A DNA stretch of 64,000 bases from Butyricicoccus pullicaecorum (GTDB taxonomy: Bacteria; Bacillota; Clostridia; Oscillospirales; Butyricicoccaceae), in assembly GCA_021531865.1 (NCBI GenBank), contig JAFBIW010000002.1, positions 186,001 to 250,000 of the forward strand, in the 5' to 3' direction. Made by a program: the position numbers and the translations under genes. Below are positions 18,786 through 26,852 of the stretch, piece after piece. How positions within the stretch are numbered: position 1 is the first letter of the stretch; every line of letters begins with the position of its first letter. Under the pieces are notes generated by a model. That model searched no databases and was not told the origin of the DNA. It saw nothing but the letters and a program-made list of their open reading frames with translations.

Positions 18786-18793
18786 CATACAGT

Positions 18794-20083
18794 TTATGCG
18801 GCTGGCACTTCGATCTCACCGGCCTGCGCCGTTCCGTTCCGCACGTCCCAGCTTTCGCCCAGAACTTCGCGGCAGTCATGGATGCACTTGCGCAGCTTTT
18901 CGGCGGTCGCGTCGGTGATGTAGTCCTGACCACCCGCTTCATACGCATCGAGCGAGGCGTAAGCGTCCAGCAGGGTGAACCGCTCACCCTTGACCTCCTG
19001 CTCCCGGTCGAGCATATAGAGCGGCACATAATTGACGTCGGTGACCTCGGTCACGCCGGTGTTCGGGTCCTTGGTCAGCTCGAGGTTGAGCACGACCGTT
19101 GTGTCGGTGTATTCGTCGTTCTGGGACGAAATGAAGTTACCGAGCGACCAGCAGACAAAGCCGGTGCGGGTCGTGCCGTCCGGATTTGTCAGGGTTCGGG
19201 TCTCCATCGGCTGGAGCACGTGCGGATGGCTGCCCAGCACGAGGTCGGCCCCATGCTCAAACAGGAAATCAGCCGCCGCCTTCTGGTAGTCGTTCGGGCT
19301 GCGCTGATACTCCACGCCCCAGTGCATGATGACCGCGACGAGGTCAGGCTCGAGCGCCCGGGCGGTCTCAAGGTCGGCCGCCAGCCGTTCGGTGTCCAGC
19401 GTCACCCCGTCCGACATAGAATCGGTCGTAAACAGGTTGACCGTGTTCGGGTGCTCCCGGCTGACCGGGATGCCGTTCGTGCCGTAGGTATAGGCGAGAA
19501 ACGCGACCCGGATGCCGCCCACGTCGGCTAGCACTACGCCGTCGCCGTGCGAACGCTCCTCCTCCGAGCGGTAGGTGCCCGTGTGGGCGACGCCCAGCTC
19601 GTCCAGCACGTCGAGCGTGCGCGAGAGGCCGTCATAGCCCCGATCCATGCAGTGGTTGTTGGCCGTGCTCAGCAGGTCGAAGCCCACGTCGCGCAGGGCG
19701 GTGCCCAGCGCGTCGGGCGTGTTGAAGGTCGGGAAGCCCGAGTAATCGTCCCCGCCCGCGAAGGTGGTCTCCAGATTGACGACGGCGTAATCCGCCTGTC
19801 CGACCCAAGGCGCGACCGCCCGGATCATGGGCATGTAGTCGTAAGCGCCGGTCTCGCTGTTGTAGGCGTCCCGGGTCTGGGGCATGTGGCTCATCGCGTC
19901 GCCGCACACGGCCAGCGTCGCCGTGATCTTGGGCAGCGGCTCGGCGCTGGGCGCAGGCTCAGCCGCCGCGGGCGCATCTGTCGTGTCCGGCGCGCCGTCC
20001 TCCGCCGCCGGTTCGGCCGCGCCGCAGCCGGTCAGCAGCCCGAGCGTCAGCAGCAGCGCGAGCGCCCTGCGTAAAAAAGGCAT
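18794..20083 (-). CDS. CapA-family lipoprotein
   Basis: 429 residues. Lipoprotein signal with lipobox LLTGC (Cys20), an Ala/Glu/Pro-rich linker, then a CapA/PgsA-type calcineurin-like phosphoesterase domain. Metal/active-site motifs are GDAMSH, VVNLETTFAGG, LSTANNHCMDRGYDG, MHWGVEYQRSPN and GSHPHVLQP. Homologues take part in poly-gamma-glutamate or capsule metabolism, but orphans like this one, without capBC genes nearby, have unknown substrates. The ATG at 20083 was chosen for the AAAGGAGAG five bases upstream. Confidence 0.88.
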   Translation of the reverse strand: MPFLRRALALLLTLGLLTGCGAAEPAAEDGAPDTTDAPAAAEPAPSAEPLPKITATLAVCGDAMSHMPQTRDAYNSETGAYDYMPMIRAVAPWVGQADYAVVNLETTFAGGDDYSGFPTFNTPDALGTALRDVGFDLLSTANNHCMDRGYDGLSRTLDVLDELGVAHTGTYRSEEERSHGDGVVLADVGGIRVAFLAYTYGTNGIPVSREHPNTVNLFTTDSMSDGVTLDTERLAADLETARALEPDLVAVIMHWGVEYQRSPNDYQKAAADFLFEHGADLVLGSHPHVLQPMETRTLTNPDGTTRTGFVCWSLGNFISSQNDEYTDTTVVLNLELTKDPNTGVTEVTDVNYVPLYMLDREQEVKGERFTLLDAYASLDAYEAGGQDYITDATAEKLRKCIHDCREVLGESWDVRNGTAQAGEIEVPAA

Positions 20084-20190
20084 GGAATCTCTCCTTTCCA
20101 TCGTTCCGAAATCACATTCTTCCGATTTTATTATACACGTTCCGCGCTTTTTCATCCATATTTTTCCGAAAATATTTCTGCGCCGTCCCC

Positions 20191-20219
20191 TTGCGGCACG
20201 GGAAAAAAGGTTCTACAAT
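20191..20219 (+). promoter_or_regulatory. Predicted promoter of the HD gene
   Basis: TTGCGG, 17-base spacer, TACAAT at 20214-20219; about 30 bases before the ATG. Confidence 0.65.
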
Positions 20220-20250
20220 AAAGGTATCAAACAAACAGGAGGCGATTCCG

Positions 20251-20772
20251 ATGGGCCCTTCCTTTTCGGCGGCCACCGAGGACATTCTGGCACATCCGCT
20301 GTTTCAGGACACCCGGCGGCTCAAGCACCACGGTGCGGACAACTCGGTCTATGATCACTCGGTCGCGACGGCACGGACGGCCTATCACATGGCCTGCGCG
20401 CTCGGCCTGTCCGACGCGGACGTCATCTCGATCACCCGCGCCGCCCTGCTGCATGACTTTTTCGGCTACGACTGGCATGACGAGTCCTACCGCCGGTCTC
20501 TGCGCCGGTACCGCGGCATCCGCCGCCTGACCCACATGCACGCCTTCATGCACGGCCTGACCGCCGCGCGGCGCGCGTCCCGGTATTTCGCGCTGAGCGA
20601 CCGGCAGTGCGACGCGATCGCCGCCCATATGTTCCCCCTCTCGCCCGTCCTGCCGCGCACGCGCGAGGCATGGATCTTAACGGCGGCCGACAAGGTCGTC
20701 GCGTCCCGCGAGATGAGCCAGTGTGTTTATCTGACCATGCGCCGCCTGTTCCGCCGCGCACTGGCCGGTTAA
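20251..20772 (+). CDS. HD-domain protein
   Basis: 173 residues with an HD phosphohydrolase core: His36 in VYDHSVATA and the His68-Asp69 pair in LLHDFFGYDW, then a second conserved His set (HMHAFMHG, AHMFPL). Resembles the clostridial family annotated simply as HD domain protein, often small and cytosolic. Start ATG 20251 follows AGGAGG at 8 bases. Single-gene unit with its own promoter and a terminator at 20779-20808. Substrate unknown. Confidence 0.85.
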   Translation: MGPSFSAATEDILAHPLFQDTRRLKHHGADNSVYDHSVATARTAYHMACALGLSDADVISITRAALLHDFFGYDWHDESYRRSLRRYRGIRRLTHMHAFMHGLTAARRASRYFALSDRQCDAIAAHMFPLSPVLPRTREAWILTAADKVVASREMSQCVYLTMRRLFRRALAG

Positions 20773-20778
20773 AGCGAA

Positions 20779-20809
20779 AAAAGAAGCTCCCGCCTGCGCG
20801 GGAGCTTTC
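20779..20809. terminator. Terminator between converging units
   Basis: AGCTCCCGC, CTGC loop, GCGGGAGCT; the minus strand has the better U-run (TTCTTTTTTC), the plus side is weak. Confidence 0.8.
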
Positions 20810-20835
20810 TGCATATCTATGCACAAAAATGCGCG

Positions 20836-20884
20836 CAAACCGGCGCCCCAAACGGGAGGGAGACTCGTTTGGGGCGCCGGTTTG
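20836..20884 (-). repeat. Perfect 19-base GC-rich inverted repeat
   Basis: CAAACCGGCGCCCCAAACG at 20836-20854 and its exact complement at 20866-20884 around an 11-base purine-rich loop. On the minus strand a TTTTT tract follows after six bases, so it probably ends the small-gene transcript. Confidence 0.85.
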
Positions 20885-20967
20885 TCAGGGTATTGAGAAG
20901 TAAGAAGAACGATGGTCTGTACGGTAAAGGGTGGACTGTCGTCCAAAAAGGAGGGAAAAGGGAATCT

Positions 20968-21165
20968 TTATGATCGAGAGGAACGCCGGGGCTCCGCCCG
21001 GGAAGAATCTGATGAGGGCACATATCCGCCGGTGGTCTGATGGCAACGGCAATCCGGACACAGTATTTTGTTGTAACGCGCGATCTTGCGTTTTCGATCG
21101 TCCGTTTGTCCTGTCACATTGACCATGCGCACATGTCCGCAGAAGAACATGACTTCGCAGATCAC
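20968..21165 (-). CDS. Small Cys-rich protein, probable zinc-ribbon type
   Basis: 65 residues, GTG start at 21165 with AAGGGGG seven bases before it and an in-frame stop just upstream. Residues 9-39 carry a C-G-H and a C-P-D-C pair spaced by a basic stretch (TGQTDDRKRKIARYN), the pattern of small zinc-ribbon-like proteins common in Firmicutes and their mobile elements (family recognised from memory only). The Ser/Arg-rich tail looks disordered. A good minus-strand promoter lies at 21290-21262 and two hairpins follow the gene. Function unknown; the coding call is moderate because homology cannot be run here. Confidence 0.6.
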   Translation of the reverse strand: MICEVMFFCGHVRMVNVTGQTDDRKRKIARYNKILCPDCRCHQTTGGYVPSSDSSRAEPRRSSRS

Positions 21166-21261
21166 GACCAGACCCCCTTATATGTTTTCCGTCAAGTTGG
21201 AAGTTGGATAGCGGGGTTGTTTTACTGTGCCTCTGAAACGCTTATCTCTTTTCTGATTTCT

Positions 21262-21290
21262 ATTATAACGGCCCTCTTTTTCATGCGCAA
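21262..21290 (-). promoter_or_regulatory. Predicted promoter of the small Cys-rich gene
   Basis: On the minus strand TTGCGC (21290-21285), exactly 17 bases, TATAAT (21267-21262). It implies a leader of about 90 bases. Confidence 0.65.
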
Positions 21291-21348
21291 TGCACAATGC
21301 AGACGATGTTTTTCTTCTTCGTTTTATCTATATTGTATTTTTCTACAA

Positions 21349-21372
21349 AAAATATGACATATGTCATATTTT
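21349..21372 (-). terminator. AT-rich 24-base perfect palindrome, probable terminator
   Basis: The half site AAAATATGACAT is followed directly by its complement. It begins 36 bases after the stop of the binding-protein gene, and the minus strand continues TTTTTTG, so a hairpin with a CATATG apex could end the sensory operon. A regulator-binding palindrome is the alternative. Confidence 0.55.
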
Positions 21373-21407
21373 CGTCAGAAACAGATATGACAATGCTCCC
21401 GGGCCTG

Positions 21408-22691
21408 TTATTCCAGCATTTTGGTCAGCTCGCGCTGTAGGCCGAGCAGTCCGCCGGACAGGTCCTCTCCGGACGCAAGCAGGCTCTGGATCGCGCTGTC
21501 GGCGTACTGCTTGACGCTGTCATAGCCGCGGAAGGTCGGGCGGGCGACGGCTTTTTCCATCGCGCCATCGACCTGTCCCAGCGCAAGCTGGGCGTCGGTC
21601 TGCGCCCGGGCGGTGTAGTCGCGCACGACCGCGCGCAGGCCGGACAGGCCGCTTGATTCGGCGCACACGCTGCGCTGGTAATCGGTGTCCGCCGTCATCA
21701 GGCGCAGCAGCTCCCAAGCCATCGTGGGAGAATCGGTGCGCGCGCTCATGCCGAACAGCAGGGTGCTCAGCTCACACACGTTGTCTCCCTGCGGCCCGGC
21801 GGGCATGGGCAGGCAGTCCCATTCAAAGCCGCCGTACCGCCGGATCTTGCGCAGATAGGGCTCATCCGCCCGATAGGACGAGAACCGCATGGGCTGCATC
21901 GCGGCCTTGCCCTTGCGAAAGGCGTCCCGATCGGGCACGCGGCCGTCGGTCAGCGCGTCCAGACGGCTGTAAAACTCAATCGACGTGCGCAGGCGCAGAT
22001 CGTCGAAGGCGCACTGCTTGCCGGAGGGATCGAACGGGGTCACGCCGTTCGAGACCGCCGCATCCAGCCAGGTATAGCCGATGCAGCCGTACACGTCGGT
22101 GTGTCCGTCGCTGTCCGCGTCCTGCGTGACCGCCTGACAGATGCGGTAGAGGTCGTCCCATGTCCAGTCCGGCCCGGGTGTTTCGATCCCGTGCTCGGCC
22201 AGCAGGGTCTCATTGACGAACATCATCTTGGGCACGCACTCATAGGGCAGCGCGTAGGTCGTGCCCTCGACCTGACCGGCCTCCCACGCCGCCGGATAAT
22301 AGGCCGCCGCGTCGACCTGCTCGTCCGCCCGGATCATCCGATCGAGATCCATCATCGCGCCCAGACCAGCCAGCGTGGCCAGATCCTCCTCAGGCAGCAG
22401 GAACAGATCGGGCTCCTGACCCAGCACCATCTGTTCGGCCAGCCATTCGGAATAATCCTCGCGCGGGATACCGCTGACGTATTCAATGCGGACGTTCGGA
22501 TGGAGCTGCCGAAAGCGGTCGATGGCGTCGTGATAGGGCGCATAGCAGTCCGGATCGGGCACGTCCCAGTTGGAACCGGCGAAGACGCCGATGGTCAGGG
22601 TGACCGGGCGGCTCCAGCGGAAGGCGGCGCACACGCAGACGAGCAGCAGCGCGCACAGACCGGCCGCCGCCCACCGGACGCGCGGCTTCAT
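21408..22691 (-). CDS. Extracellular solute-binding protein (family 1)
   Basis: 427 residues: N-terminal hydrophobic segment (about 7-24) without a lipobox Cys, then a family 1 (MalE-like) binding domain: LTIGVFAGSNWDVPDPD, FRQLHPNVRIEYVSG, PDLFLLPEEDLATLAGLGAM, MFVNETLLAEHGIETPGPDW. It is the last gene of an operon with a kinase and a response regulator and overlaps the regulator stop by 4 bases. No permease or ATPase genes lie nearby, so it may serve as a sensory co-receptor rather than a transporter part. A sugar ligand is likely from family but unproven. Confidence 0.88.
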   Translation of the reverse strand: MKPRVRWAAAGLCALLLVCVCAAFRWSRPVTLTIGVFAGSNWDVPDPDCYAPYHDAIDRFRQLHPNVRIEYVSGIPREDYSEWLAEQMVLGQEPDLFLLPEEDLATLAGLGAMMDLDRMIRADEQVDAAAYYPAAWEAGQVEGTTYALPYECVPKMMFVNETLLAEHGIETPGPDWTWDDLYRICQAVTQDADSDGHTDVYGCIGYTWLDAAVSNGVTPFDPSGKQCAFDDLRLRTSIEFYSRLDALTDGRVPDRDAFRKGKAAMQPMRFSSYRADEPYLRKIRRYGGFEWDCLPMPAGPQGDNVCELSTLLFGMSARTDSPTMAWELLRLMTADTDYQRSVCAESSGLSGLRAVVRDYTARAQTDAQLALGQVDGAMEKAVARPTFRGYDSVKQYADSAIQSLLASGEDLSGGLLGLQRELTKMLE

Positions 22692-23356
22692 CGCTTGACG
22701 CCCGCCGCCACGCCGGTCTGTACCGACCAGATGGCAAGCTGCGTGCGGTCACGCAGACCGAGCTTGCCCAGCGCCGTGCTGAGATAATTGCGCACGGTGC
22801 CCTCCGACAGGTTCAGCTTGGCGGCGATCTCCTTGTTGGACAGGCCGCAGCCGACCTGACCGATGATCTTCCATTCGGTGCGTCCGAGCTGGGCAACCTG
22901 CTCGTCGTCGACCTCGACCCGCAGGTCGCTCTGGGCCATGCGCGCGAACTGGCGCAGCACCTTGGCCGCGACCGTGGGCGCGATGATCGAGCCGCCGCCC
23001 GCGGCCGTGCGCACGGCCGCGACCAGCTCCTCCATCGAGACGCCCTTGAGCAGATAGCCGCACGCGCCGTACTTGAGCGCGTTGAACACATAGCGGTCGT
23101 CGTCGAACGTGGTCAGCACGACGATGCGCAGCGTCGGGTCGTACTCCTTGAGCACCCGGGTGCACTGCACGCCGTCCATTTCCGGCATGCGGATGTCCAT
23201 TAAAATGACGTCTGGCCGGTTTTTCTGTACCATTGAGATGACCTCGCGGCCGTTTTTGGCCATGCCGGTCACCTCCAGATCCTCCTCCGCGCCCAGGACG
23301 ATGCCCAGGCTCTGGCGGATCAGCTCCTGATCGTCAGCGATTAATACGCGGATCAT
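22688..23356 (-). CDS. NarL/FixJ-type response regulator
   Basis: 222 residues. Receiver domain 1-120 with acidic pocket DD (8-9), phospho-acceptor Asp54 in VILMDIRMPEMDG and Lys104 in YLLKG; LuxR-type helix-turn-helix about 155-215 (GLSNKEIAAKLNLSEGTVRNYL). Partner of the kinase immediately upstream, with a 4-base overlap. It probably controls its own operon and perhaps a transporter elsewhere. Confidence 0.95.
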   Translation of the reverse strand: MIRVLIADDQELIRQSLGIVLGAEEDLEVTGMAKNGREVISMVQKNRPDVILMDIRMPEMDGVQCTRVLKEYDPTLRIVVLTTFDDDRYVFNALKYGACGYLLKGVSMEELVAAVRTAAGGGSIIAPTVAAKVLRQFARMAQSDLRVEVDDEQVAQLGRTEWKIIGQVGCGLSNKEIAAKLNLSEGTVRNYLSTALGKLGLRDRTQLAIWSVQTGVAAGVKR

Positions 23357-24663
23357 GCTTCTTCCTCCCTCCGAAGCGGCAGCGCCGCCTCGATCAAAAA
23401 ACCATTGCTTCCATCAAACCGCACCCAGCCGCCCAGCAGGCCGAAGCGCTCCTGCATATGCCGCAGGCCGAAGTTGGGCGTGATCGCGGCGCAGCCCACG
23501 CCGTTGTCCTGCACCCGCAGGGCAAGCTCCCGTCCCGCCGGGTCGGGCGCGATGCGCACCTCGATCCGGCTCGCGCGGCCGTGCCGCAGGGCGTTCGTGA
23601 TGCCCTCCTGCACCAGCCGGATGACGGCGTTTTCCTCGTCGTTCGTCAGGGTCACGCCGTCGAGCGCAAGCTCCATCGGGATCTGTGCGCCCGAGGCCGC
23701 GGCCGAATCGGCCGCCAGCCGCTGGATTGCCTCGGTGATCGAAACGTGGCGGGGCGCGTCGTCCGCGCGCAGGGCGCCGACCGAGGCGCGCACATCCTCC
23801 AGCCCGTGCCGGGCGACCTGCGACACCAGCTCGAGCTGCTGCCGCGCCGCGTCGACCGAGACCGAGAGCAGCGCCATGCAGGCGTCCAGGCCGACCGAGA
23901 TGCCGGTCAGCGAATGGCCGAGCGTATCGTGGATCTCGCGCGCCAGACGGTTGCGCTCTCGGGTCTCGGCCATGCGCTCGCGCTCCATCGCCATCTGGTG
24001 AAGCTGGTCGTTCGCCTGCGCCAGCTCGGTGTTCAGCCGCTGGATGCGCCGGGTCTCGGCGCTCTGGATGCGCACGAGCAGCATGCTGAACAGGACGAAG
24101 GAGATGACCGCCGCCGAGGCGATCAGGTTGCGCACACCCAGCAGCATGACCGCCTGCCGGGCGGGATAATAGCGGGCGAAATGCTCAAAGGTGACCATCG
24201 GCCAGACGAGCTGGACGAGGTCGGCGTCAGCCGCGACATAAAGCCCGGCCATCAGCGCAATGAGCGCGCTGCGCTTGCTCCACGAATCGAGATAATCGAG
24301 CAGGTCGGCCAGCACGAGCAGGATAACGCCCTTATAGCTCATGTGCATGGCCAGCGTAATGAAGATGCACAGGGCGACCTCGATGACACAGCAGCCCAGC
24401 TCGTGCCGCCGCAGGAGCCTGCGGTAAAACGAGGCGGTGAGCAGGGCGGCATAGCCGGTCACAGCGCACACCGGCATGACCCAGGGCGCGGCCGGCAGGG
24501 CGGAAAGGGTATCCAGAAAGGCACGCGCCTCCCCCGCCCGGCAGATGCGCACGGCTGTCAGGGTGGTCGTACCGGTCAGAAAGAGGATTGCCAGCAGGTT
24601 GATGAGGCAGATAAAACCCCAGAGCACGCCAAGGCGCCTGTTTTTTTGATCCTCCGGCATCAA
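23353..24663 (-). CDS. Sensor histidine kinase (NarL-partner, HisKA_3)
   Basis: 436 residues. The first 200 contain about six membrane helices (near 12-30, 61-80, 90-108, 110-124, 132-150, 172-196) with short loops, so there is no large extracellular sensor domain. A coiled coil (about 200-238) leads to the HisKA_3 dimerisation box NRLAREIHDTLGHSLTG with phospho-acceptor His245, then a HATPase domain (ENAVIRLVQEGITNALRHG; LRVQDNGVGC; NFGLRHMQERFGLLGG). The lack of a sensor domain and the flanking binding proteins suggest ligand input through protein-protein contact in the membrane. Confidence 0.94.
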   Translation of the reverse strand: MMPEDQKNRRLGVLWGFICLINLLAILFLTGTTTLTAVRICRAGEARAFLDTLSALPAAPWVMPVCAVTGYAALLTASFYRRLLRRHELGCCVIEVALCIFITLAMHMSYKGVILLVLADLLDYLDSWSKRSALIALMAGLYVAADADLVQLVWPMVTFEHFARYYPARQAVMLLGVRNLIASAAVISFVLFSMLLVRIQSAETRRIQRLNTELAQANDQLHQMAMERERMAETRERNRLAREIHDTLGHSLTGISVGLDACMALLSVSVDAARQQLELVSQVARHGLEDVRASVGALRADDAPRHVSITEAIQRLAADSAAASGAQIPMELALDGVTLTNDEENAVIRLVQEGITNALRHGRASRIEVRIAPDPAGRELALRVQDNGVGCAAITPNFGLRHMQERFGLLGGWVRFDGSNGFLIEAALPLRREEEA

Positions 24664-24700
24664 ATCCCCTCCTTTCCGGACGCCTTCGCCCGTCCCGCTT

Positions 24701-25657
24701 CTATTGCCAGTCGTTCAGGCCGAACTGTCCGACGTTGTCCCTGTGGATCATCACGCCTTCGATCTGGTATTGCGCTTCGGGCCGCCGGCCCTCGAGCAGC
24801 TCATACATGCACGCGGCGGCTGAACGGGCCAGCACGCCCGGCCGCTGGGCGGCGGTGCCCGCCATCAGACCCTCGTCGATCAGCAGGCGGGCGTCGGGCG
24901 AGCCGTTGACGCCGTAGGTCAGCACACTGTCCAGCCGTTCGCGCTCGGTCAGCGCGGTCATCGCGCCGATGGCCATTTCATCGCTCACCGCAAAGACCGC
25001 GTCAAACTCCAGTCCCCCGTCAATCGCCGCGAGGGTCTCCGCGCGCGCCGCGCTCATGGAATCGTCGCAGCAGATCGTCCGCACGACGGCATAGTTCTCC
25101 CGCGTCTTAAGCGTGCGGGCAAAGCCGGAAACCCGCTGTGCCATGCTGACCGAATCGTTCTGGGACAGGACGAGCACGCGGGCGGATGTCCGGCGGCTGA
25201 GCAGATCGCGGGCGCACTGGGCGCCCAGCATATGATTATCGGATGTGACCGTGCAGTCAACCATGCGGCTGTCGGCGCGGGGCGTGTCCAGCGCGACGAC
25301 CGGGATCCCGGCCGCGCGGGCGGCGTCGACAGCCGCGTCCACCGCGGGCGTGTTGAGCACGTCCAAAAACAGACCGTCCACCTTCTGCCCGATCAGGTCA
25401 TAGATCTCCTGCACCTGCAGATCGGGATCGCCCTCGGGGTCGCGGGAGAGCAGACGGCCGCCCCGTTCCTCGACGGCGGCGCGCAGCTCGTCGCTCAGAA
25501 TTTCATAATACGGGGCGCTCATCGTCATGTAGACCGCGCCGAAGGTGCGCCCGCCCGTGTATCCGCCCAGCAGGGCGTACAGCGCAAAGGCCAGCAGACC
25601 GGCGAGCAGACCGACACCGGATACGACCGTCAGCCAGATCCTCCGCTTTCCGTCCAT
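24701..25657 (-). CDS. Membrane-anchored periplasmic-binding-like protein (RbsB/LacI fold)
   Basis: 318 residues: short basic N-terminus, one membrane segment (about 8-30), then a type 1 periplasmic binding domain (Peripla_BP_4): MTMSAPYYEILSDELRAAVE, DLIGQKVDGLFLDVLN, GIPVVALDTPRADS, FDAVFAVSDEMAIGAMTAL. These residues fit sugar-binding proteins such as RbsB. No lipobox; a stay-in-membrane anchor is likely. First gene of the sensory operon, 37 bases before the kinase gene. Proposed role: ligand receptor for the kinase. Confidence 0.87.
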   Translation of the reverse strand: MDGKRRIWLTVVSGVGLLAGLLAFALYALLGGYTGGRTFGAVYMTMSAPYYEILSDELRAAVEERGGRLLSRDPEGDPDLQVQEIYDLIGQKVDGLFLDVLNTPAVDAAVDAARAAGIPVVALDTPRADSRMVDCTVTSDNHMLGAQCARDLLSRRTSARVLVLSQNDSVSMAQRVSGFARTLKTRENYAVVRTICCDDSMSAARAETLAAIDGGLEFDAVFAVSDEMAIGAMTALTERERLDSVLTYGVNGSPDARLLIDEGLMAGTAAQRPGVLARSAAACMYELLEGRRPEAQYQIEGVMIHRDNVGQFGLNDWQ

Positions 25658-25690
25658 GCGCGCGCCTCCTGTTCCATTCCTGTTATTTCT

Positions 25691-25719
25691 ACTTTACCAC
25701 ACGAAAATAAGTTTTACAA
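25691..25719 (-). promoter_or_regulatory. Predicted promoter of the sensory operon
   Basis: On the minus strand TTGTAA (25719-25714), 17 bases, TAAAGT (25696-25691). Confidence 0.65.
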
Positions 25720-25728
25720 TTCGACCTC

Positions 25729-25751
25729 TTGTGAACGTAAATCATTCACAA
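25729..25751 (-). promoter_or_regulatory. Candidate operator dyad upstream of the sensory operon
   Basis: TTGTGAA, nine bases, TTCACAA: a perfect 7-base dyad whose edge lies about 10 bases upstream of the -35, a position suited to an activator such as the operon's own response regulator. Confidence 0.5.
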
Positions 25752-25776
25752 AACCTCATGTCCCGCGCGACATATT

Positions 25777-26664
25777 TCAGGCGCGGGACGCACGGTCGGG
25801 AAGCTGCGCCAGAATGATGGCGCAGAAGGACAGGGCGCAGCCGGTCAGCTCCCGGGGCGAAAGCGCCTGCCCGAGCAGCACCCATCCGGCCAGCACCGAG
25901 ATGACCGATTCGAGCGAGAGCAGCAGCGAGGCCACGGTCGGATCGGTGTGCTTCTGCGCGACGACCTGCAGCGTGTAGGCCACGCCGCAGCTCATGATGC
26001 CCGCGTAGGCGATCGGCGCCCAGGCCGCGCAGATGTCGGTCAGGTTGGGCGATTCAAACAGCAGCATGGGCACACCGCACAGGATACCGGCCGTGAAAAA
26101 CTGGATGCAGGACATGCGCACGCCGTCCACATTGGGCGAAAAATGGTCGATGACCAGAATGTGGATCGAGAAGCAGAAGGCGCACAGCAGCACGAGCAGG
26201 TCGCCGAGGCCGATTGTGAAGGACTCGGTGATGCACAGCAGGTACATGCCCGCGACGGCCAGCGCAACCGCCGCCCAGATGCGGCCGCCCACCCGCTTGC
26301 CGCCCAGCAGGCCGAGCAGCGGGACAATGACGATGTAAAGCGCGGTGATAAACCCGGCCTTGCCGACCGAGGTGTGGGCAATGCCGATCTGCTGGAGCGA
26401 GCTGGCGACCGCCAGCACAACGCCGCAGCACACGCCGCCCAGAACCGGCCACTTCTTCTGCGCCGCTGTCTTGCCGCCGTCCAGCCGGTCAAGCAGGAAA
26501 ATACAGGGCAGCAGCACCAGCCCGCCCAGCAGACTGCGCACGCAGTTGAAGGTAAACGGGCCGATATAGTCCATGCCGACCGACTGGGCCACAAAGGCCA
26601 CGCCCCAGATCAGGGCGGTCGTGATCAGCATGAGGTTGGCGCGCAGGCGATTGGATGCAGACAT
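25777..26664 (-). CDS. DMT-superfamily transporter (EamA)
   Basis: 295 residues, about ten membrane helices in two EamA repeats; starts MSASNRLRANLMLITTALIW and contains the family segment PFTFNCVRSLLGGLVLLP. Drug/metabolite exporters of this kind often export amino acids or other metabolites; substrate not inferable. I chose ATG 26664 (AAGGAG 11 bases upstream) over in-frame ATGs further up that lie in the divergent intergenic region. Monocistronic or first before the sensory operon promoter. Confidence 0.9.
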   Translation of the reverse strand: MSASNRLRANLMLITTALIWGVAFVAQSVGMDYIGPFTFNCVRSLLGGLVLLPCIFLLDRLDGGKTAAQKKWPVLGGVCCGVVLAVASSLQQIGIAHTSVGKAGFITALYIVIVPLLGLLGGKRVGGRIWAAVALAVAGMYLLCITESFTIGLGDLLVLLCAFCFSIHILVIDHFSPNVDGVRMSCIQFFTAGILCGVPMLLFESPNLTDICAAWAPIAYAGIMSCGVAYTLQVVAQKHTDPTVASLLLSLESVISVLAGWVLLGQALSPRELTGCALSFCAIILAQLPDRASRA

Positions 26665-26761
26665 AACGATCAGGACTCCTTGAAAAACAGTATCTTGTTC
26701 CATTATGGTGTATTTCCCGGCCAATTGCAAGGAGAATTTTCCAAAGCGTCTGTCTAAATCG

Positions 26762-26790
26762 TTGACAATCGGGATAAATATTGTTATACT
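26762..26790 (+). promoter_or_regulatory. Predicted degV promoter
   Basis: TTGACA, 17-base spacer, TATACT at 26785-26790: nearly consensus. Transcription should begin near 26797, so the in-frame ATG at 26802 would be leaderless. Confidence 0.85.
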
Positions 26791-26852
26791 GAATTTATAA
26801 TATGGTTTTTAATACTACATCAAACAATATGAGCATGGGATGTGTTGCTGAT

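Noticed and set aside
21040-21357. 105-codon plus-strand frame in the AT-rich gap
   Set aside because: No SD, no family resemblance, and it lies opposite the better-supported small Cys-rich gene and its promoter.
20773-21407. CRISPR array or tRNA gene in the largest gene-poor stretch
   Set aside because: No repeated units with spacers and no cloverleaf; the structures seen are single hairpins and a palindrome.
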